Translations under genes and position numbers: made by a program | In this document: positions 9,173 through 17,843 of the stretch, in pieces | How positions within the stretch are numbered: position 1 is the first letter of the stretch | Layout: every line of letters begins with the position of its first letter | The notes under the pieces: model-generated | Told to the model about the DNA's origin: nothing | The model's input: only the letters and a program-made list of their open reading frames with translations | Databases searched by the model: none | Source: F23-B02 sp963625655 | GTDB lineage: Bacteria; Bacillota; Clostridia; Oscillospirales; Oscillospiraceae | DNA: 64,000 nt | Reading direction: 5' to 3' | Assembly: GCA_963625655.1 (NCBI GenBank) | Contig: CAVFTS010000006.1 | Coordinates: 1-64,000, forward strand

Positions 9173-9215
9173 AAAAAAAAGACTTGAAAAAGCTTTGCTT
9201 TTTCAAGTCTTTTTC
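9173..9215. terminator. Bidirectional terminator
   Basis: GACTTGAAAAAGC, a 3-nt loop, and its perfect complement, with A-tract on the left and T-tract on the right. It sits between convergent genes and can serve both. Confidence 0.9.
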
Positions 9216-9217
9216 AT

Positions 9218-10123
9218 TCAATCAAGCAGGCGGGCGGGGTAGATGCCTCGGCTGCGCATACCGGCGAGCGCCGACTTTACATAGTCAAGGTCGCTGAGGT
9301 AGGTCATGCCGTACCACGTCTCGCTGCACGGCAGGGTGCGCACGGTGGCGATGCCCTCCTTGAGCTGCGCATCGGCGACGGCAGGGAGAAAATACTCGCC
9401 CTTGAGGGGGTTCTCGACCATCGCCTTTTCGAGAAACGCCGGGAAGCGCTCACGAAGCTCTCTGAGCATCATCGGCGAAAAGCCCCAGAAATTCATGGAC
9501 ACGAGCGTGTCGCCCGAAACGGGGAAGCGCTCCCCGTCCTCGACGTAAACGGCGTTGTCGCAGTCCTTTTCGATGTGCGTGCGCTCGGTGATGCTGCGCA
9601 GGAAGCCGTTTTCCGACTCGCAGATGCCCCGTGCGACGTAGCCGTTGTCGGTCACGGTGTTTCTCAGACGGTAGCCGACCATCGCATACTCGCTCTCCGG
9701 GCGCTCGGCGCTCAGAAAATCGTATATTGCGGAGTAGGCGCCGGGGCCGTAGAAGTCGTCGGCGTTAATGACGGCAAAGGGTGCGTCCACCTGGCCCTCG
9801 CAGCACAGCACGGCGTGACCCGTACCCCAGGGCTTTACCCTGCCCTCCGGGACGGAGAAGCCCTCCGGCAGACGGTCAAGCTCCTGATAGACGTACTCCA
9901 CGTCAAAATGCGCCTCGGCACGCTTGCCGACACGGAGCTTAAAGTCCTCCTCCAGCTCACGCTTTATGATGAATGCGACCTTCTTAAAGCCCGCACGCTT
10001 TGCGTCGTACAGCGAGTAGTCGATGATGGCGTGACCCATATCGTCTACCGCCTTTATCTGCTTCGGTCCTCCGAAGCGGCTGCCCATACCGGCAGCCATT
10101 ATAACAAGCACCGGCTCTCTCAT
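9218..10123 (-). CDS. Sugar-phosphate nucleotidyltransferase family protein
   Basis: 301 residues. The first strand and loop, VLVIMAAGMGSRFGGPKQIK, is the nucleotide-binding signature of nucleotidyltransferases such as GalU/RmlA; VINADDFYGPGAYSAIYDF carries the metal-binding Asp pair. The substrate cannot be read from sequence. One base separates it from the upstream gene (TGATATG), so they are translationally coupled. Confidence 0.8.
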   Translation of the reverse strand: MREPVLVIMAAGMGSRFGGPKQIKAVDDMGHAIIDYSLYDAKRAGFKKVAFIIKRELEEDFKLRVGKRAEAHFDVEYVYQELDRLPEGFSVPEGRVKPWGTGHAVLCCEGQVDAPFAVINADDFYGPGAYSAIYDFLSAERPESEYAMVGYRLRNTVTDNGYVARGICESENGFLRSITERTHIEKDCDNAVYVEDGERFPVSGDTLVSMNFWGFSPMMLRELRERFPAFLEKAMVENPLKGEYFLPAVADAQLKEGIATVRTLPCSETWYGMTYLSDLDYVKSALAGMRSRGIYPARLLD

Positions 10124-10124
10124 A

Positions 10125-10475
10125 TCACTTGCTGAGGTCCAGCTCGTTTATGCCCATCGCAAGGGACATATCACGAATGGCGGTGTACGAGCGCTGCTGC
10201 GCAAGGGGGATAAGCTCCTGCATAAGCTCCTCGCTCATCTCACTTATCTCGTCGGGAACCTTGATGACCGTCTCGGTGGTGATGTCGAAAACGAAGTAGG
10301 TGTCGTTCTCGTCGTGTATTTTGGTGTTGAGGTACAGGTAAACGTAGCCGCACCACTCGTCGGGCGTTTTGACGGAGACACGGCTCTCCGCACGCAGACC
10401 CAGCTCCGAGCCGATGCCGGTGTCGAGCTTATAGTTCACGCTCACGGTTTTAAAATCAATTACTTCATAATTCAT
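10125..10475 (-). CDS. Small conserved hypothetical protein
   Basis: 116 residues, start MNYEVIDFKTVSVNYKLDTG, with GGGAGAAT before the ATG at 10475. Mixed beta-rich composition, no membrane segment or known motif. It precedes and is coupled to the nucleotidyltransferase gene. The upstream in-frame extension is non-coding and holds the promoter. Confidence 0.7.
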   Translation of the reverse strand: MNYEVIDFKTVSVNYKLDTGIGSELGLRAESRVSVKTPDEWCGYVYLYLNTKIHDENDTYFVFDITTETVIKVPDEISEMSEELMQELIPLAQQRSYTAIRDMSLAMGINELDLSK

Positions 10476-10507
10476 GGCGATTCTCCCATAATAAGATTTC
10501 CGCATAC

Positions 10508-10536
10508 ATTTTACTCTTTCGGCGCAAAAAACACAA
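10508..10536 (-). promoter_or_regulatory. Promoter of the 10475-9218 gene pair
   Basis: TTGTGT (10536-10531), 17-bp spacer, TAAAAT (10513-10508) on the minus strand. Confidence 0.6.
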
Positions 10537-10552
10537 CATTTTATTTGGGTGC

Positions 10553-10581
10553 TTGAATATGGCGCCCCGAGGTTGTAAAAT
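10553..10581 (+). promoter_or_regulatory. Promoter of the GreA-like gene
   Basis: TTGAAT (10553-10558), 17-bp spacer, TAAAAT (10576-10581), 25 bp before the ATG; divergent from the promoter at 10508-10536. Confidence 0.6.
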
Positions 10582-10605
10582 GTCCGTCGGAAAGAAGGTT
10601 TTGAA

Positions 10606-11112
10606 ATGAACGACGAGCTGACACGCAAGGACATTGACAAGATGAAGGAGGAGCTATCTTACCGCCGTGACAAGCTTATGCCCGAGCTTATCGAGGAGGT
10701 CAAGCGCACCCGTGCCTTCGGCGACCTGAGCGAGAACTTCGAGTACAAGGAAGCCAAGCGTCAGAAAAACCGCAACGGCAGCAGGATCCGCTACCTTGAA
10801 AACATGATCCGCTCCGCACACATAATCGACTCCGGCTCCCGTGAGGAGAACGTCGTCGGACTGTACGACAAGGTGACGGTCTATATGCCGGACGACGACG
10901 AAACGCAGGTGATACAGGTCGTGACCACCGTGCGCACCGACCCCCTGAAGGGGCTTATCAGCCGTGAGTCGCCCTTCGGGAAGGCCGTACTCGGCAAAAG
11001 GACCGGCGACCGGGTGCTTGTTCAGGTGAACGATCACTGCTCATATGAGGTCGAGATCCGCTCCGTCGAAAAGAGTGAGGACGACGGCTCCGCTCCCATA
11101 CTGCAATACTGA
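10606..11112 (+). CDS. greA: GreA/GreB-family transcript cleavage factor
   Basis: 168 residues. N-terminal coiled coil (about 1-80) includes GDLSENFEYKEAKRQK, the acidic tip region of Gre factors that stimulates RNA cleavage in backtracked polymerase; the C-terminal domain has the FKBP-like fold (SRESPFGKAVLGKRTGDRV). It is slightly divergent from typical GreA and could be a second Gre paralogue. Confidence 0.85.
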   Translation: MNDELTRKDIDKMKEELSYRRDKLMPELIEEVKRTRAFGDLSENFEYKEAKRQKNRNGSRIRYLENMIRSAHIIDSGSREENVVGLYDKVTVYMPDDDETQVIQVVTTVRTDPLKGLISRESPFGKAVLGKRTGDRVLVQVNDHCSYEVEIRSVEKSEDDGSAPILQY

Positions 11113-11114
11113 CG

Positions 11115-11142
11115 AAAAAGCAGCGCATAAGCGCCGCTTTTT
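11115..11142. terminator. Bidirectional terminator
   Basis: AAAAAGC-A-GCGC, ATAA loop, GCGC-C-GCTTTTT between convergent genes. Confidence 0.75.
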
Positions 11143-11144
11143 CA

Positions 11145-11771
11145 TTATCGCACTTTCACGGGAACGAGCTGCGTTCCGACGGTTTTCGCCGTCGCCGTGC
11201 CGGAGCTTATGTCGGTCACGCTGCGGCAAAAGTCCTCCGTGTTTTCTTCGGGGATGTGCGCCCGCAGCGTCACCTGAGCCGTGTAATCGACCGAGTCCAC
11301 CTCGCCGTCAAAGCGGGCGACGCCGTCCTTCATGCGCTCAAGCAGCGAATAGCTGCACTCGACCTCGACGCAGGCTCTGCGCCGCACGGCGGCGATGCCC
11401 GCAGCCGAAAGCGCATCGGCGGCGGAGCGTGTGTACGCACGCAGAAGTCCGCCCGTGCCGAGCAGTATGCCGCCGAAGTAGCGTGTCACCACACACACGA
11501 AGTTCGTGACCTTCTCACGCCGGAACACCTCCAGCATCGGCAGTCCTGCGCTGCCCTGCGGCTCACCGTCGTCGGAATAGCGCACAGCGCCGTCTTTCAC
11601 GGCGTAGCACCAGCAGTTGTGCCGTGCGTCGTGATATTTCTTCTTGGTTTCGGCAATGAAGCTTCGGGCTTCCTCCTCGCTCTCTATCGCTCTGACGTGA
11701 CCGAGAAACTCGGAGCGCTTCTCCGTAAATTCCGCTTCACCCGCACCTGCGGGGACAAAGTATTCGTCCAC
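11145..11771 (-). CDS. YigZ/IMPACT (UPF0029) family protein
   Basis: 208 residues with the two-domain YigZ layout: N-terminal UPF0029 core (SEFLGHVRAIESEEEARSFI...HNCWCY...DDGEPQGSAGLPML...TRYFGGILLGTGGL) and the C-terminal EF-G domain IV-like DUF1949. The family is linked to translation quality or peptidase-like activity but its role is unsettled. The start is a GTG at 11771 after GGGAGGA, six bases downstream of hflX. Confidence 0.9.
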   Translation of the reverse strand: MDEYFVPAGAGEAEFTEKRSEFLGHVRAIESEEEARSFIAETKKKYHDARHNCWCYAVKDGAVRYSDDGEPQGSAGLPMLEVFRREKVTNFVCVVTRYFGGILLGTGGLLRAYTRSAADALSAAGIAAVRRRACVEVECSYSLLERMKDGVARFDGEVDSVDYTAQVTLRAHIPEENTEDFCRSVTDISSGTATAKTVGTQLVPVKVR

Positions 11772-11777
11772 TCGGCT

Positions 11778-13076
11778 TCAGTCCTCCCAATCCTCTTTCG
11801 GCTCGACATAGCCGGGGATGTACTTCTTCACCTTCCCGAAAAGCTCCGGCGGCACGACGACCTCCGCCGTGATGCCGGTGTCGGTGTACTCAAGGCTCAG
11901 TATCGACGCCTCACGGTTTAAGGCGTCCGCAACGCCTGCGTCCGAGTACGGGATCTCAAGATGCACCCTGTGATTGCCCTGTTCAAGCAGCGCAAGAAGC
12001 CTCTGCACAAGCTCGCTCACGCCCTCGCCGCTTCTTGCGGACAGGCACACAATATCCTCGCCGTGCGGCAGGATGCCGACATAGGCGTCGCACTTATTGA
12101 ATACTCTGATACACGGCGTTTGCGATGCGCCGAGCTGCTGTATAAGCCTGTCGACGACCTTCGCCTGCTCCTCCCAGTCGGGGTTTGAGATGTCGATGAC
12201 GTGCAGCAGCACGTCGGCATAGCTCAGCTCCTCAAGCGTCGCCTTGAACGCCTCGACGAGATGGTGCGGCAGCTTGCGGATAAAGCCGACGGTGTCGGAC
12301 ACCAGGACCTCCGTAAGGTCGCTGAGTCTGAGCTTTCTCGTGGTGGTGTCGAGCGTATCGAAAAGGCGGTCGTTTGCGGGAATATCGGAGCCTGTGAGAC
12401 AGTTTAAAAGCGTTGATTTTCCGGCATTGGTATAGCCGACGAGGGCGACGACCGGAACGGCGTTTTTCTCACGGCGGCGGCGCTGGGTGCATCTGACCTT
12501 GCGCACGGCGCCAAGCTCCTCCTCAAGCTTCTGTATCTTGCGGCGGATATGGCGGCGGTCGGTCTCAAGCTGCGTTTCGCCGGGACCTCTCGTGCCGATG
12601 GGGGATGAGCCGCCGGCGGCGCTCTGCCTGACAAGGTGCGTCCACATACCCGTAAGCCTCGGCAGCAGGTACTTATATTGCGCAAGCTCGACCTGCAGCT
12701 GGCCCTCACGGCTCTGCGCACGCTGTGCAAAAATGTCGAGAATAAGTCCGCTGCGGTCAAGCACCTTGACGCCCAACGCCTCGGAAAGCACACGCATCTG
12801 CGAGGGCGAAAGCTCGTTATCGAACACGGCAAGGTTGCACTCGTTTGCGGTAATGAAGTCTTTAAGCTCAAGCACCTTGCCGTCGCCTATAAAGGTACCT
12901 GGGTCGGGCGTGGGGCGGTTCTGAATGAACATCCCGACGACCTCGCCCCCCGCCGTCTCAACAAGGGCGGCAAGCTCGTCCATCGTGATGTCGGTGCTGC
13001 GCTCGGACTGCGGCAGACCGGCGGCGTTGAGTCCCGCAAGCACCGCACGTTCTATTGTAATATCGTTTTTATCCAT
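11778..13076 (-). CDS. hflX: GTPase HflX (ribosome splitting)
   Basis: 432 residues. N-terminal HflX domain (about 1-200, with SPIGTRGPGETQLETDRR, the family signature) followed by a TRAFAC GTPase domain: GYTNAGKSTLLN (G1), DTVGF (G3), NKCD (G4). HflX splits stalled 70S ribosomes under stress. Short coiled coil IRRKIQKLEEEL between the domains. Start ATG follows GAGGATG. Precedes the yigZ-like gene in one operon. Confidence 0.96.
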   Translation of the reverse strand: MDKNDITIERAVLAGLNAAGLPQSERSTDITMDELAALVETAGGEVVGMFIQNRPTPDPGTFIGDGKVLELKDFITANECNLAVFDNELSPSQMRVLSEALGVKVLDRSGLILDIFAQRAQSREGQLQVELAQYKYLLPRLTGMWTHLVRQSAAGGSSPIGTRGPGETQLETDRRHIRRKIQKLEEELGAVRKVRCTQRRRREKNAVPVVALVGYTNAGKSTLLNCLTGSDIPANDRLFDTLDTTTRKLRLSDLTEVLVSDTVGFIRKLPHHLVEAFKATLEELSYADVLLHVIDISNPDWEEQAKVVDRLIQQLGASQTPCIRVFNKCDAYVGILPHGEDIVCLSARSGEGVSELVQRLLALLEQGNHRVHLEIPYSDAGVADALNREASILSLEYTDTGITAEVVVPPELFGKVKKYIPGYVEPKEDWED

Positions 13077-13098
13077 AATTCATCCTCACTGCAAAATA

Positions 13099-13132
13099 CG
13101 GCAAAACGCCACGTCTTGCGACATGGCGTTCG
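13099..13132 (-). terminator. Terminator after rpmE
   Basis: AACGCCATGTC, GCAA loop, GACGTGGCGTT, then TTGCCGTATTTT on the minus strand, between rpmE and hflX. Confidence 0.65.
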
Positions 13133-13150
13133 AGAGCAAATAAATATTGA

Positions 13151-13351
13151 TTATTTGATGCCGTACTTCTTGTTGAACTTATCAACACGACCGCTGGTGT
13201 CAACGAGCTTCTGCTTGCCGGTGTAGAAGGGGTGGCACTTGGAGCAGATCTCAACGCTGATACCGGGGCGGGTAGAGCCGGTCTCGATGGTTGCGCCGCA
13301 GGCACACTTTATAACTGTGGGCTGATAGTTGGGATGGATTCCTGCCTTCAT
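13151..13351 (-). CDS. rpmE: 50S ribosomal protein L31 (zinc-binding form)
   Basis: 66 residues starting MKAGIHPNYQPTVIKCACG. The C-x-C and CSKCHPFYTGKQK segments give the four Cys/His ligands of the C+ L31 type. The ATG at 13351 lies after GAGGAGATAAG; the longer in-frame extension has no ribosome binding site. Monocistronic. Confidence 0.96.
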   Translation of the reverse strand: MKAGIHPNYQPTVIKCACGATIETGSTRPGISVEICSKCHPFYTGKQKLVDTSGRVDKFNKKYGIK

Positions 13352-13469
13352 TGTTCTTATCTCCTCATCATAGGCTGTCTTGATTATACCGCAAGCGGCA
13401 CAGTTACAAGACGCAAAGTGAATTGTAGCACACCGTGCGCCGCATTGCAAGCATTTTTTATATTATATA

Positions 13470-14345
13470 TTATTTGTAGTCTACCGGGGTGCCGAGAGGC
13501 TCGTCAAGACATTCGGGATGCGTAAGAATGTACTTGAGCAGACGGACACTCTTGGAATAGTAGTAGCCGTCGGCAAGGCGCTCGTCGATAGTGAGCCCCA
13601 ATTCCACGCTGTTTCTCATGGTATAGCTGCCGTCCTCGTTATAAAACGGGCGCTTTTTCATCTCGCCGACGATGACAAACAGCGAGGTGGTACCCCAGTT
13701 GTTCAGATGATGGTAGCCGCTCTTGAGCTTGATGGAGCCGAGGTTCGAGAGAATGACCGATGCGTAGTAGGGGTCGGTGCCGATGAGCATCTCCGGCATC
13801 CATCCGTGTCTGTCAAGGAAGCGCATAATCACCATGAATCCCTTGAGTATGGGACGGGGCAGCTTGTTGACCATGTCAAGAGCATCTGACGAAGTGTCGC
13901 TTCCGCCCTCCTTGCCGTTGGAGATCTGCTTATAAAGCTCCCGATGCAGCGTCTCGAAGGTGTCGTCCGGGTCGGCGTACAGAAAAGCAAGCCCCTCACC
14001 CGCATCGTCGCTGAACTCGCGCTTTATCGTAAACGAAGCGCTGTAATGCTCTCTCATGTAAAGGTTCTTGTTGCATATGAAACGGTTGAGCTTGGGGCGA
14101 AGGATAATGACCTTCAGCATGGCGGCGACGATCACATGAAACAGCGTGTACTTAAACTTGGGGTCTCCGGCGTTGCGCTGCTTTAAATACTCGTCCACTC
14201 TCGTAAGGTCGATGATCTCCGAGATATATGCCTCGTTGTCACAGCGGTTGGGGTACATAAGCGGCATAATAACGTGCATACTGTCGGCATTTCTGATAAG
14301 ATGCCCGTCTCTGCGTCCGAAGAAGCCGTCTCTTTTATTGCTCAT
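13470..14345 (-). CDS. CAT-like/2-oxoacid dehydrogenase acyltransferase-fold protein
   Basis: 291 residues with the Clostridial acyltransferase-like signature: RDGHLIRNADSMHVIMPLMYPNR, then a domain resembling the trimeric E2/chloramphenicol acetyltransferase fold (KYTLFHVIVAAMLKVIILRP, LSNLGSIKLKSGYHHLNNWG). The family lacks lipoyl and binding domains and is not part of a dehydrogenase operon here. Its acyl donor and acceptor are unknown. The usual catalytic HxxxD near the C terminus is not obvious (IDERLADGYYYSKSVRL takes its place), so it may be a non-classical enzyme. Confidence 0.75.
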   Translation of the reverse strand: MSNKRDGFFGRRDGHLIRNADSMHVIMPLMYPNRCDNEAYISEIIDLTRVDEYLKQRNAGDPKFKYTLFHVIVAAMLKVIILRPKLNRFICNKNLYMREHYSASFTIKREFSDDAGEGLAFLYADPDDTFETLHRELYKQISNGKEGGSDTSSDALDMVNKLPRPILKGFMVIMRFLDRHGWMPEMLIGTDPYYASVILSNLGSIKLKSGYHHLNNWGTTSLFVIVGEMKKRPFYNEDGSYTMRNSVELGLTIDERLADGYYYSKSVRLLKYILTHPECLDEPLGTPVDYK

Positions 14346-14398
14346 GGTCTATACCTCGCATTATCTTTAAAATTTTTAAAGTACCGACATCAAGTCAC

Positions 14399-14426
14399 AT
14401 ATTACCACATCGGGCGGAGATGTCAA
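14399..14426 (-). promoter_or_regulatory. Promoter of the acyltransferase-like gene
   Basis: TTGACA (14426-14421), 16-bp spacer, TAATAT (14404-14399) on the minus strand. Confidence 0.7.
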
Positions 14427-14437
14427 GAATCCTTTGC

Positions 14438-14466
14438 TTGACACGACGCCCGTTTGGGTATATCTT
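14438..14466 (+). promoter_or_regulatory. Promoter of mntP
   Basis: TTGACA (14438-14443), 17-bp spacer, TATCTT (14461-14466). The leader is only about 25 nt, so there is no room for a yybP-ykoY manganese riboswitch. Confidence 0.6.
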
Positions 14467-14495
14467 TTAACTCACCCTGTGTTTGGAGGCACATT

Positions 14496-15065
14496 ATGAG
14501 CTTTGTTGAAATTCTTTTAATTGCAATAGCCCTGTCGATGGACGCATTTGCCGTATCCGTCTGCAAGGGTCTGTCCGTGCCGAAGGTCCTGCCCCGTCAC
14601 GCTCTGATTGTCGGACTGTACTTCGGCGGATTTCAGGCGCTCATGCCGCTCATCGGCTACCTTCTCGGCCACAGCTTTGAAAGCGCCATTGCGAGCATCG
14701 ACCACTGGATTGCCTTTGCTCTGCTTGTGCTTATCGGCGGCAACATGGTGCGTGAGGCGCTCGGTGACGACGATGAGGAGCAAACCGACGCAAGCTTCGG
14801 CTTTAAGACCATGCTCCTGCTTGCCGTCGCAACAAGTATCGACGCCCTCGCCGTCGGCGTGAGCTTTGCGTTCCTCGGTGTCAATATAATCGCCGCCATT
14901 GCGACCATCGGCACGACGACCTTCTTACTCTCGATAGTCGGCATCAAGGTCGGCAACGTGTTCGGCGCAAAGTATAAGGACAAGGCCGAGCTTGTCGGCG
15001 GCATCATACTTATACTTATGGGTCTGAAAATTTTACTTGAGCATTTGGGTGTCATCTCGTTCTGA
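14496..15065 (+). CDS. mntP: Manganese efflux pump MntP
   Basis: 189 residues, six membrane helices, two-fold repeated. The conserved ALSMDAFAVSVCKG and TSIDALAVGVSFAF segments, each with the essential Asp, are diagnostic of MntP (DUF204), which exports Mn2+. The ATG at 14496 follows GGAGG. The stop overlaps the next ATG (TGATG). Confidence 0.94.
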   Translation: MSFVEILLIAIALSMDAFAVSVCKGLSVPKVLPRHALIVGLYFGGFQALMPLIGYLLGHSFESAIASIDHWIAFALLVLIGGNMVREALGDDDEEQTDASFGFKTMLLLAVATSIDALAVGVSFAFLGVNIIAAIATIGTTTFLLSIVGIKVGNVFGAKYKDKAELVGGIILILMGLKILLEHLGVISF

Positions 15066-15718
15066 TGAAAAAGCTTTTAAACTACATACCGGTCATCATA
15101 ATGCTCCTCATTGCCGCCGCCGTTGCTCTGCTTATATACCTCGGAAAGCTCGACCCACAGGAGGCGATAACTGCGGCAAGAAGCAACAAGCCCCTTGCCC
15201 TGCTCATAATTCTGGGGCTGTTTGCTCTAAAGGGCTGCGCCTTTACCATTCCCTACGGTGCGGTGCTTATCGGCTGCTCGCTCGTGTTTGAGCTTCCGGC
15301 AGCGACGGCGATAAGCCTTGTCGGAACGGCGCTGTGCATCAGCGTTTCGTATGCCATCGGCAGGTTTTCAAAGGAACTCACCGTCGAAAAGCACCTTGAA
15401 AATCATCCGAAGCTTTTAAAATACTTCAAAAACGCAAACGGCAACGACTTTGTTTTCTGCTTTGCCGTACATACGCTGCACCTGTCCACGGAGGCGCAGG
15501 GCGTGCTGTTCGGGCTGCTGCGCACCTCGTACCCCGCCTATCTTTCGAGCTCCATAATCGCACTGTTTCCGAGCATGATGTGGTTTATCGTCCTCGGCGG
15601 CGCCTTCGACGTGCATGACCCGCTGCTGTGGTTTTTCTTGGGGCTTGACGCCCTCACCGTCCTTATCGGACTGTATTACGCAAAAAAGCACATAATAAAC
15701 GGAAACCCCGAAAAATAA
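15065..15718 (+). CDS. VTT-domain (TVP38/TMEM64/DedA-like) membrane protein
   Basis: 217 residues, about five membrane segments. The central part (ALKGCAFTIPYGAVLIGCSLVFELPAA, IGRFSKELTVEKHLENHP) matches the VTT/SNARE-associated family, now linked to lipid scrambling or transport. It overlaps mntP by one base and shares its transcript; a direct role in metal handling is not implied by the family. Confidence 0.8.
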   Translation: MKKLLNYIPVIIMLLIAAAVALLIYLGKLDPQEAITAARSNKPLALLIILGLFALKGCAFTIPYGAVLIGCSLVFELPAATAISLVGTALCISVSYAIGRFSKELTVEKHLENHPKLLKYFKNANGNDFVFCFAVHTLHLSTEAQGVLFGLLRTSYPAYLSSSIIALFPSMMWFIVLGGAFDVHDPLLWFFLGLDALTVLIGLYYAKKHIINGNPEK

Positions 15719-15744
15719 AAAAGCACCCGATGGGGGTGCTTTTC
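15717..15744. terminator. Bidirectional terminator
   Basis: AAAAAAGCACCC, GATG loop, GGGGTGCTTTT between convergent genes. Confidence 0.85.
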
Positions 15745-15756
15745 TTATTCTTATTG

Positions 15757-16092
15757 TCACGTCAGCATACTTTTCGTAAACACGATGTCCACGTCGCCGA
15801 TACCGATGACGTCGCCGGAGAAGATGCGTTCCTTGCGGCGCACGAGCTTTCCGTTCAAGTAGGTGCCGTTTGTTGAGCCCATGTCGGATATGTAAAAATG
15901 CCCGTCAACAAGCTCCACCCGGCAATGCTCCCTCGAAATTTTCGGTGCGCTGTACACGAAGTCGCAGTCGGGGTTTCTGCCGAAGGTCCAGACGTTTTGC
16001 CTGTACATATCGCCCTGCAGAGTGGTTCCGACGGTCTTTTCGCCTCCGTCCCTGAAGAAGTTGAAAATGTCCCTGTACTTTTTGTCCGCCAT
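15757..16092 (-). CDS. FHA domain protein
   Basis: 111 residues comprising essentially one forkhead-associated domain that reads phosphothreonine: GRNPDCDFVYSAPKISREHCRVEL and SDMGSTNGTYLNGKLV are the conserved loops. No membrane part. The ATG at 16092 follows GGAGG and sits one base after the PAP2 stop (TGATATG), so translation is coupled to the phosphatase. A Ser/Thr kinase partner is not in the window. Confidence 0.9.
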   Translation of the reverse strand: MADKKYRDIFNFFRDGGEKTVGTTLQGDMYRQNVWTFGRNPDCDFVYSAPKISREHCRVELVDGHFYISDMGSTNGTYLNGKLVRRKERIFSGDVIGIGDVDIVFTKSMLT

Positions 16093-16093
16093 A

Positions 16094-17023
16094 TCAGCAG
16101 GCCTCCTTTTTGCTCCCGATGCGGGCAAAGAAGGGGAAGGTCGCCGGCCACACGCAGCCTGCGAACACGACCATTATGAAGTAGCGCACGAGGCTTGCGA
16201 CCTCGCTTCCGTTAAACAGCGCAAGGAGCGGCGCTTTCAGAACAGCCCTCAGCGCAACGACAAGTCCCAGCCCCAAGACAAGCTTCAACACCTGACCGAC
16301 AAAGGGTGCTTCGGTCTTAAAATGCAGCGCCTTACGGTCGAAAACGTAGGACACGACAAGACCGAGCATTGCGCCCGTCATGGTGAATGCGTTGTGGATG
16401 CCGCTTTGCAGGTTCGCCTCGTCAACGTCCGCCGGGAAGCTGTAGCTCAGGACGAACACGGTGTACGCCAAAGCCATGCCTAAAAGCAGCGCCAGCACAA
16501 GCGGCATACGCCTTACAAAGGTCTCGTCGTTTTTGAAGGTTGGGTAAAACAGCGCCACAAGCAGCAGCGCCACGCCGAAGGCCACGCCCACGTCAAGCGG
16601 CGTATGCACGCCGAGGTACATCCTCGAAAACGGCACCAGCAGGATAAACACGATGCACAGCACCCGCACCCACCTCCGCCTGTTCGACGCAGCGATAACT
16701 CCGAGCGTACCGACGATGTTCTGCGTATGTCCCGACGGGAAGGAGTAGCCCGTCGCTCCGGCTCTCGCCGACTCGACAATGCTGAAATTCGGGTCAAGCA
16801 CCCACGGGCGTGGGATGCGGAACCAGAGCTTCATAAACTGACTTATCGCAATCCCCGAAAGTCCGACGGCGAAAAGATAGTAGCCCTGCTTTTTGCTGAC
16901 GCACCAGAAGATGAGCATCGCAAGCGCCATGAACAGGACCTCACTGCCAAGATAGGTAACGACGGACATAAAGCCGTCAAGCACGGGCGTTCTGATGCCT
17001 TCAAGCATTCTTAAAAAGTCCAT
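16094..17023 (-). CDS. PAP2-family membrane phosphatase
   Basis: 309 residues with about eight membrane helices. All three acid-phosphatase motifs are present: KLWFRIPRP (K-x6-RP), PSGHT and SRMYLGVHTPLD. The family removes phosphate from lipid pyrophosphates such as undecaprenyl-PP or phosphatidic acid at the outer face of the membrane. It is longer than minimal BcrC-type enzymes because of three extra C-terminal helices. Coupled to the FHA gene. Confidence 0.9.
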   Translation of the reverse strand: MDFLRMLEGIRTPVLDGFMSVVTYLGSEVLFMALAMLIFWCVSKKQGYYLFAVGLSGIAISQFMKLWFRIPRPWVLDPNFSIVESARAGATGYSFPSGHTQNIVGTLGVIAASNRRRWVRVLCIVFILLVPFSRMYLGVHTPLDVGVAFGVALLLVALFYPTFKNDETFVRRMPLVLALLLGMALAYTVFVLSYSFPADVDEANLQSGIHNAFTMTGAMLGLVVSYVFDRKALHFKTEAPFVGQVLKLVLGLGLVVALRAVLKAPLLALFNGSEVASLVRYFIMVVFAGCVWPATFPFFARIGSKKEAC

Positions 17024-17212
17024 GATCCGCCTCCCGTATAATTCAGTACATTTAAATTCAGTATATCACAGCTTTTTCGTCATTTCAATTGCGTAAAAGG
17101 CAAATAAATTTTTTCCTTGTGCCGCTATTGGTATTGAAAAGTAAGCCGGTATTGTGGTAATATAAATACATTAAAATCTGAAACTTTCATCAAATAAATC
17201 GGAGGTAAAGAT

Positions 17213-17839
17213 ATGTCGTTTTTTGATAATATCGGCAGCAGGGCAAGTGCCGCAGGTCAGGCAGCGGCAGAAAAGGCAAGAAACTTTGCCGAGGTAAACA
17301 GGCTCAACGGCGTTGTGAACGACCATGAAAAGCGCATTTCAAGACTGTATTTTGAGATCGGTCAGAGCTACTACGAGCGCCATAAGGACGATTTCGAAGC
17401 CGAGGAGCTTGAGCGCATCACCGAGATCACCGACACGAAAGAGAAGATTGCCGTCTGCCGCAATCAGATAAAGACCCTCAAGGGTGTCGAGAAATGCCCC
17501 AACTGCGGAGCCGACGTGCAGAACGGTTCCCAGTTCTGCAACAATTGCGGAACGAGAATGCCCCCCGCTTCCATGAAGACGACTCCCAAGGTGTCGGGGC
17601 TTACCTGCCCCACCTGCGGCGCTGCGGTCGCCGAAGGCAACCTGTTCTGCAACAACTGCGGAACAAAGCTCGCATCCGCACCTGCCCCCGCTCCGGCATC
17701 TGCGCCTGCGCCCGCACCTGCTCCCGCTCCGGCAGAGCCGGCGGTTGAGGAGCCGAAGTTCATCTGCCCCAATTGCGGTACGGAGCTTGAGTCCGACGCT
17801 GTGTTTTGCTTTAACTGCGGCGCAAAGCTCGGCGAATAA
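17213..17839 (+). CDS. Protein with three zinc ribbons and an Ala-Pro linker
   Basis: 208 residues. An N-terminal helical region (1-90) is followed by three double-CxxC zinc ribbons (CPNCGADVQNGSQFCNNCG, CPTCGAAVAEGNLFCNNCG, CPNCGTELESDAVFCFNCG); an Ala-Pro-rich linker of about 25 residues separates the second from the third. No membrane segment. Such proteins are common in Clostridia and have no assigned function. AT-rich promoter region with TTGAAA and TAATAT 18 bp apart lies upstream (about 17134-17163). Confidence 0.8.
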   Translation: MSFFDNIGSRASAAGQAAAEKARNFAEVNRLNGVVNDHEKRISRLYFEIGQSYYERHKDDFEAEELERITEITDTKEKIAVCRNQIKTLKGVEKCPNCGADVQNGSQFCNNCGTRMPPASMKTTPKVSGLTCPTCGAAVAEGNLFCNNCGTKLASAPAPAPASAPAPAPAPAPAEPAVEEPKFICPNCGTELESDAVFCFNCGAKLGE

Positions 17840-17843
17840 ACTG

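Noticed and set aside
14444..14495. Manganese (yybP-ykoY) riboswitch upstream of mntP
   Set aside because: Only about 25 nt lie between the promoter and the ATG; no room for the aptamer.
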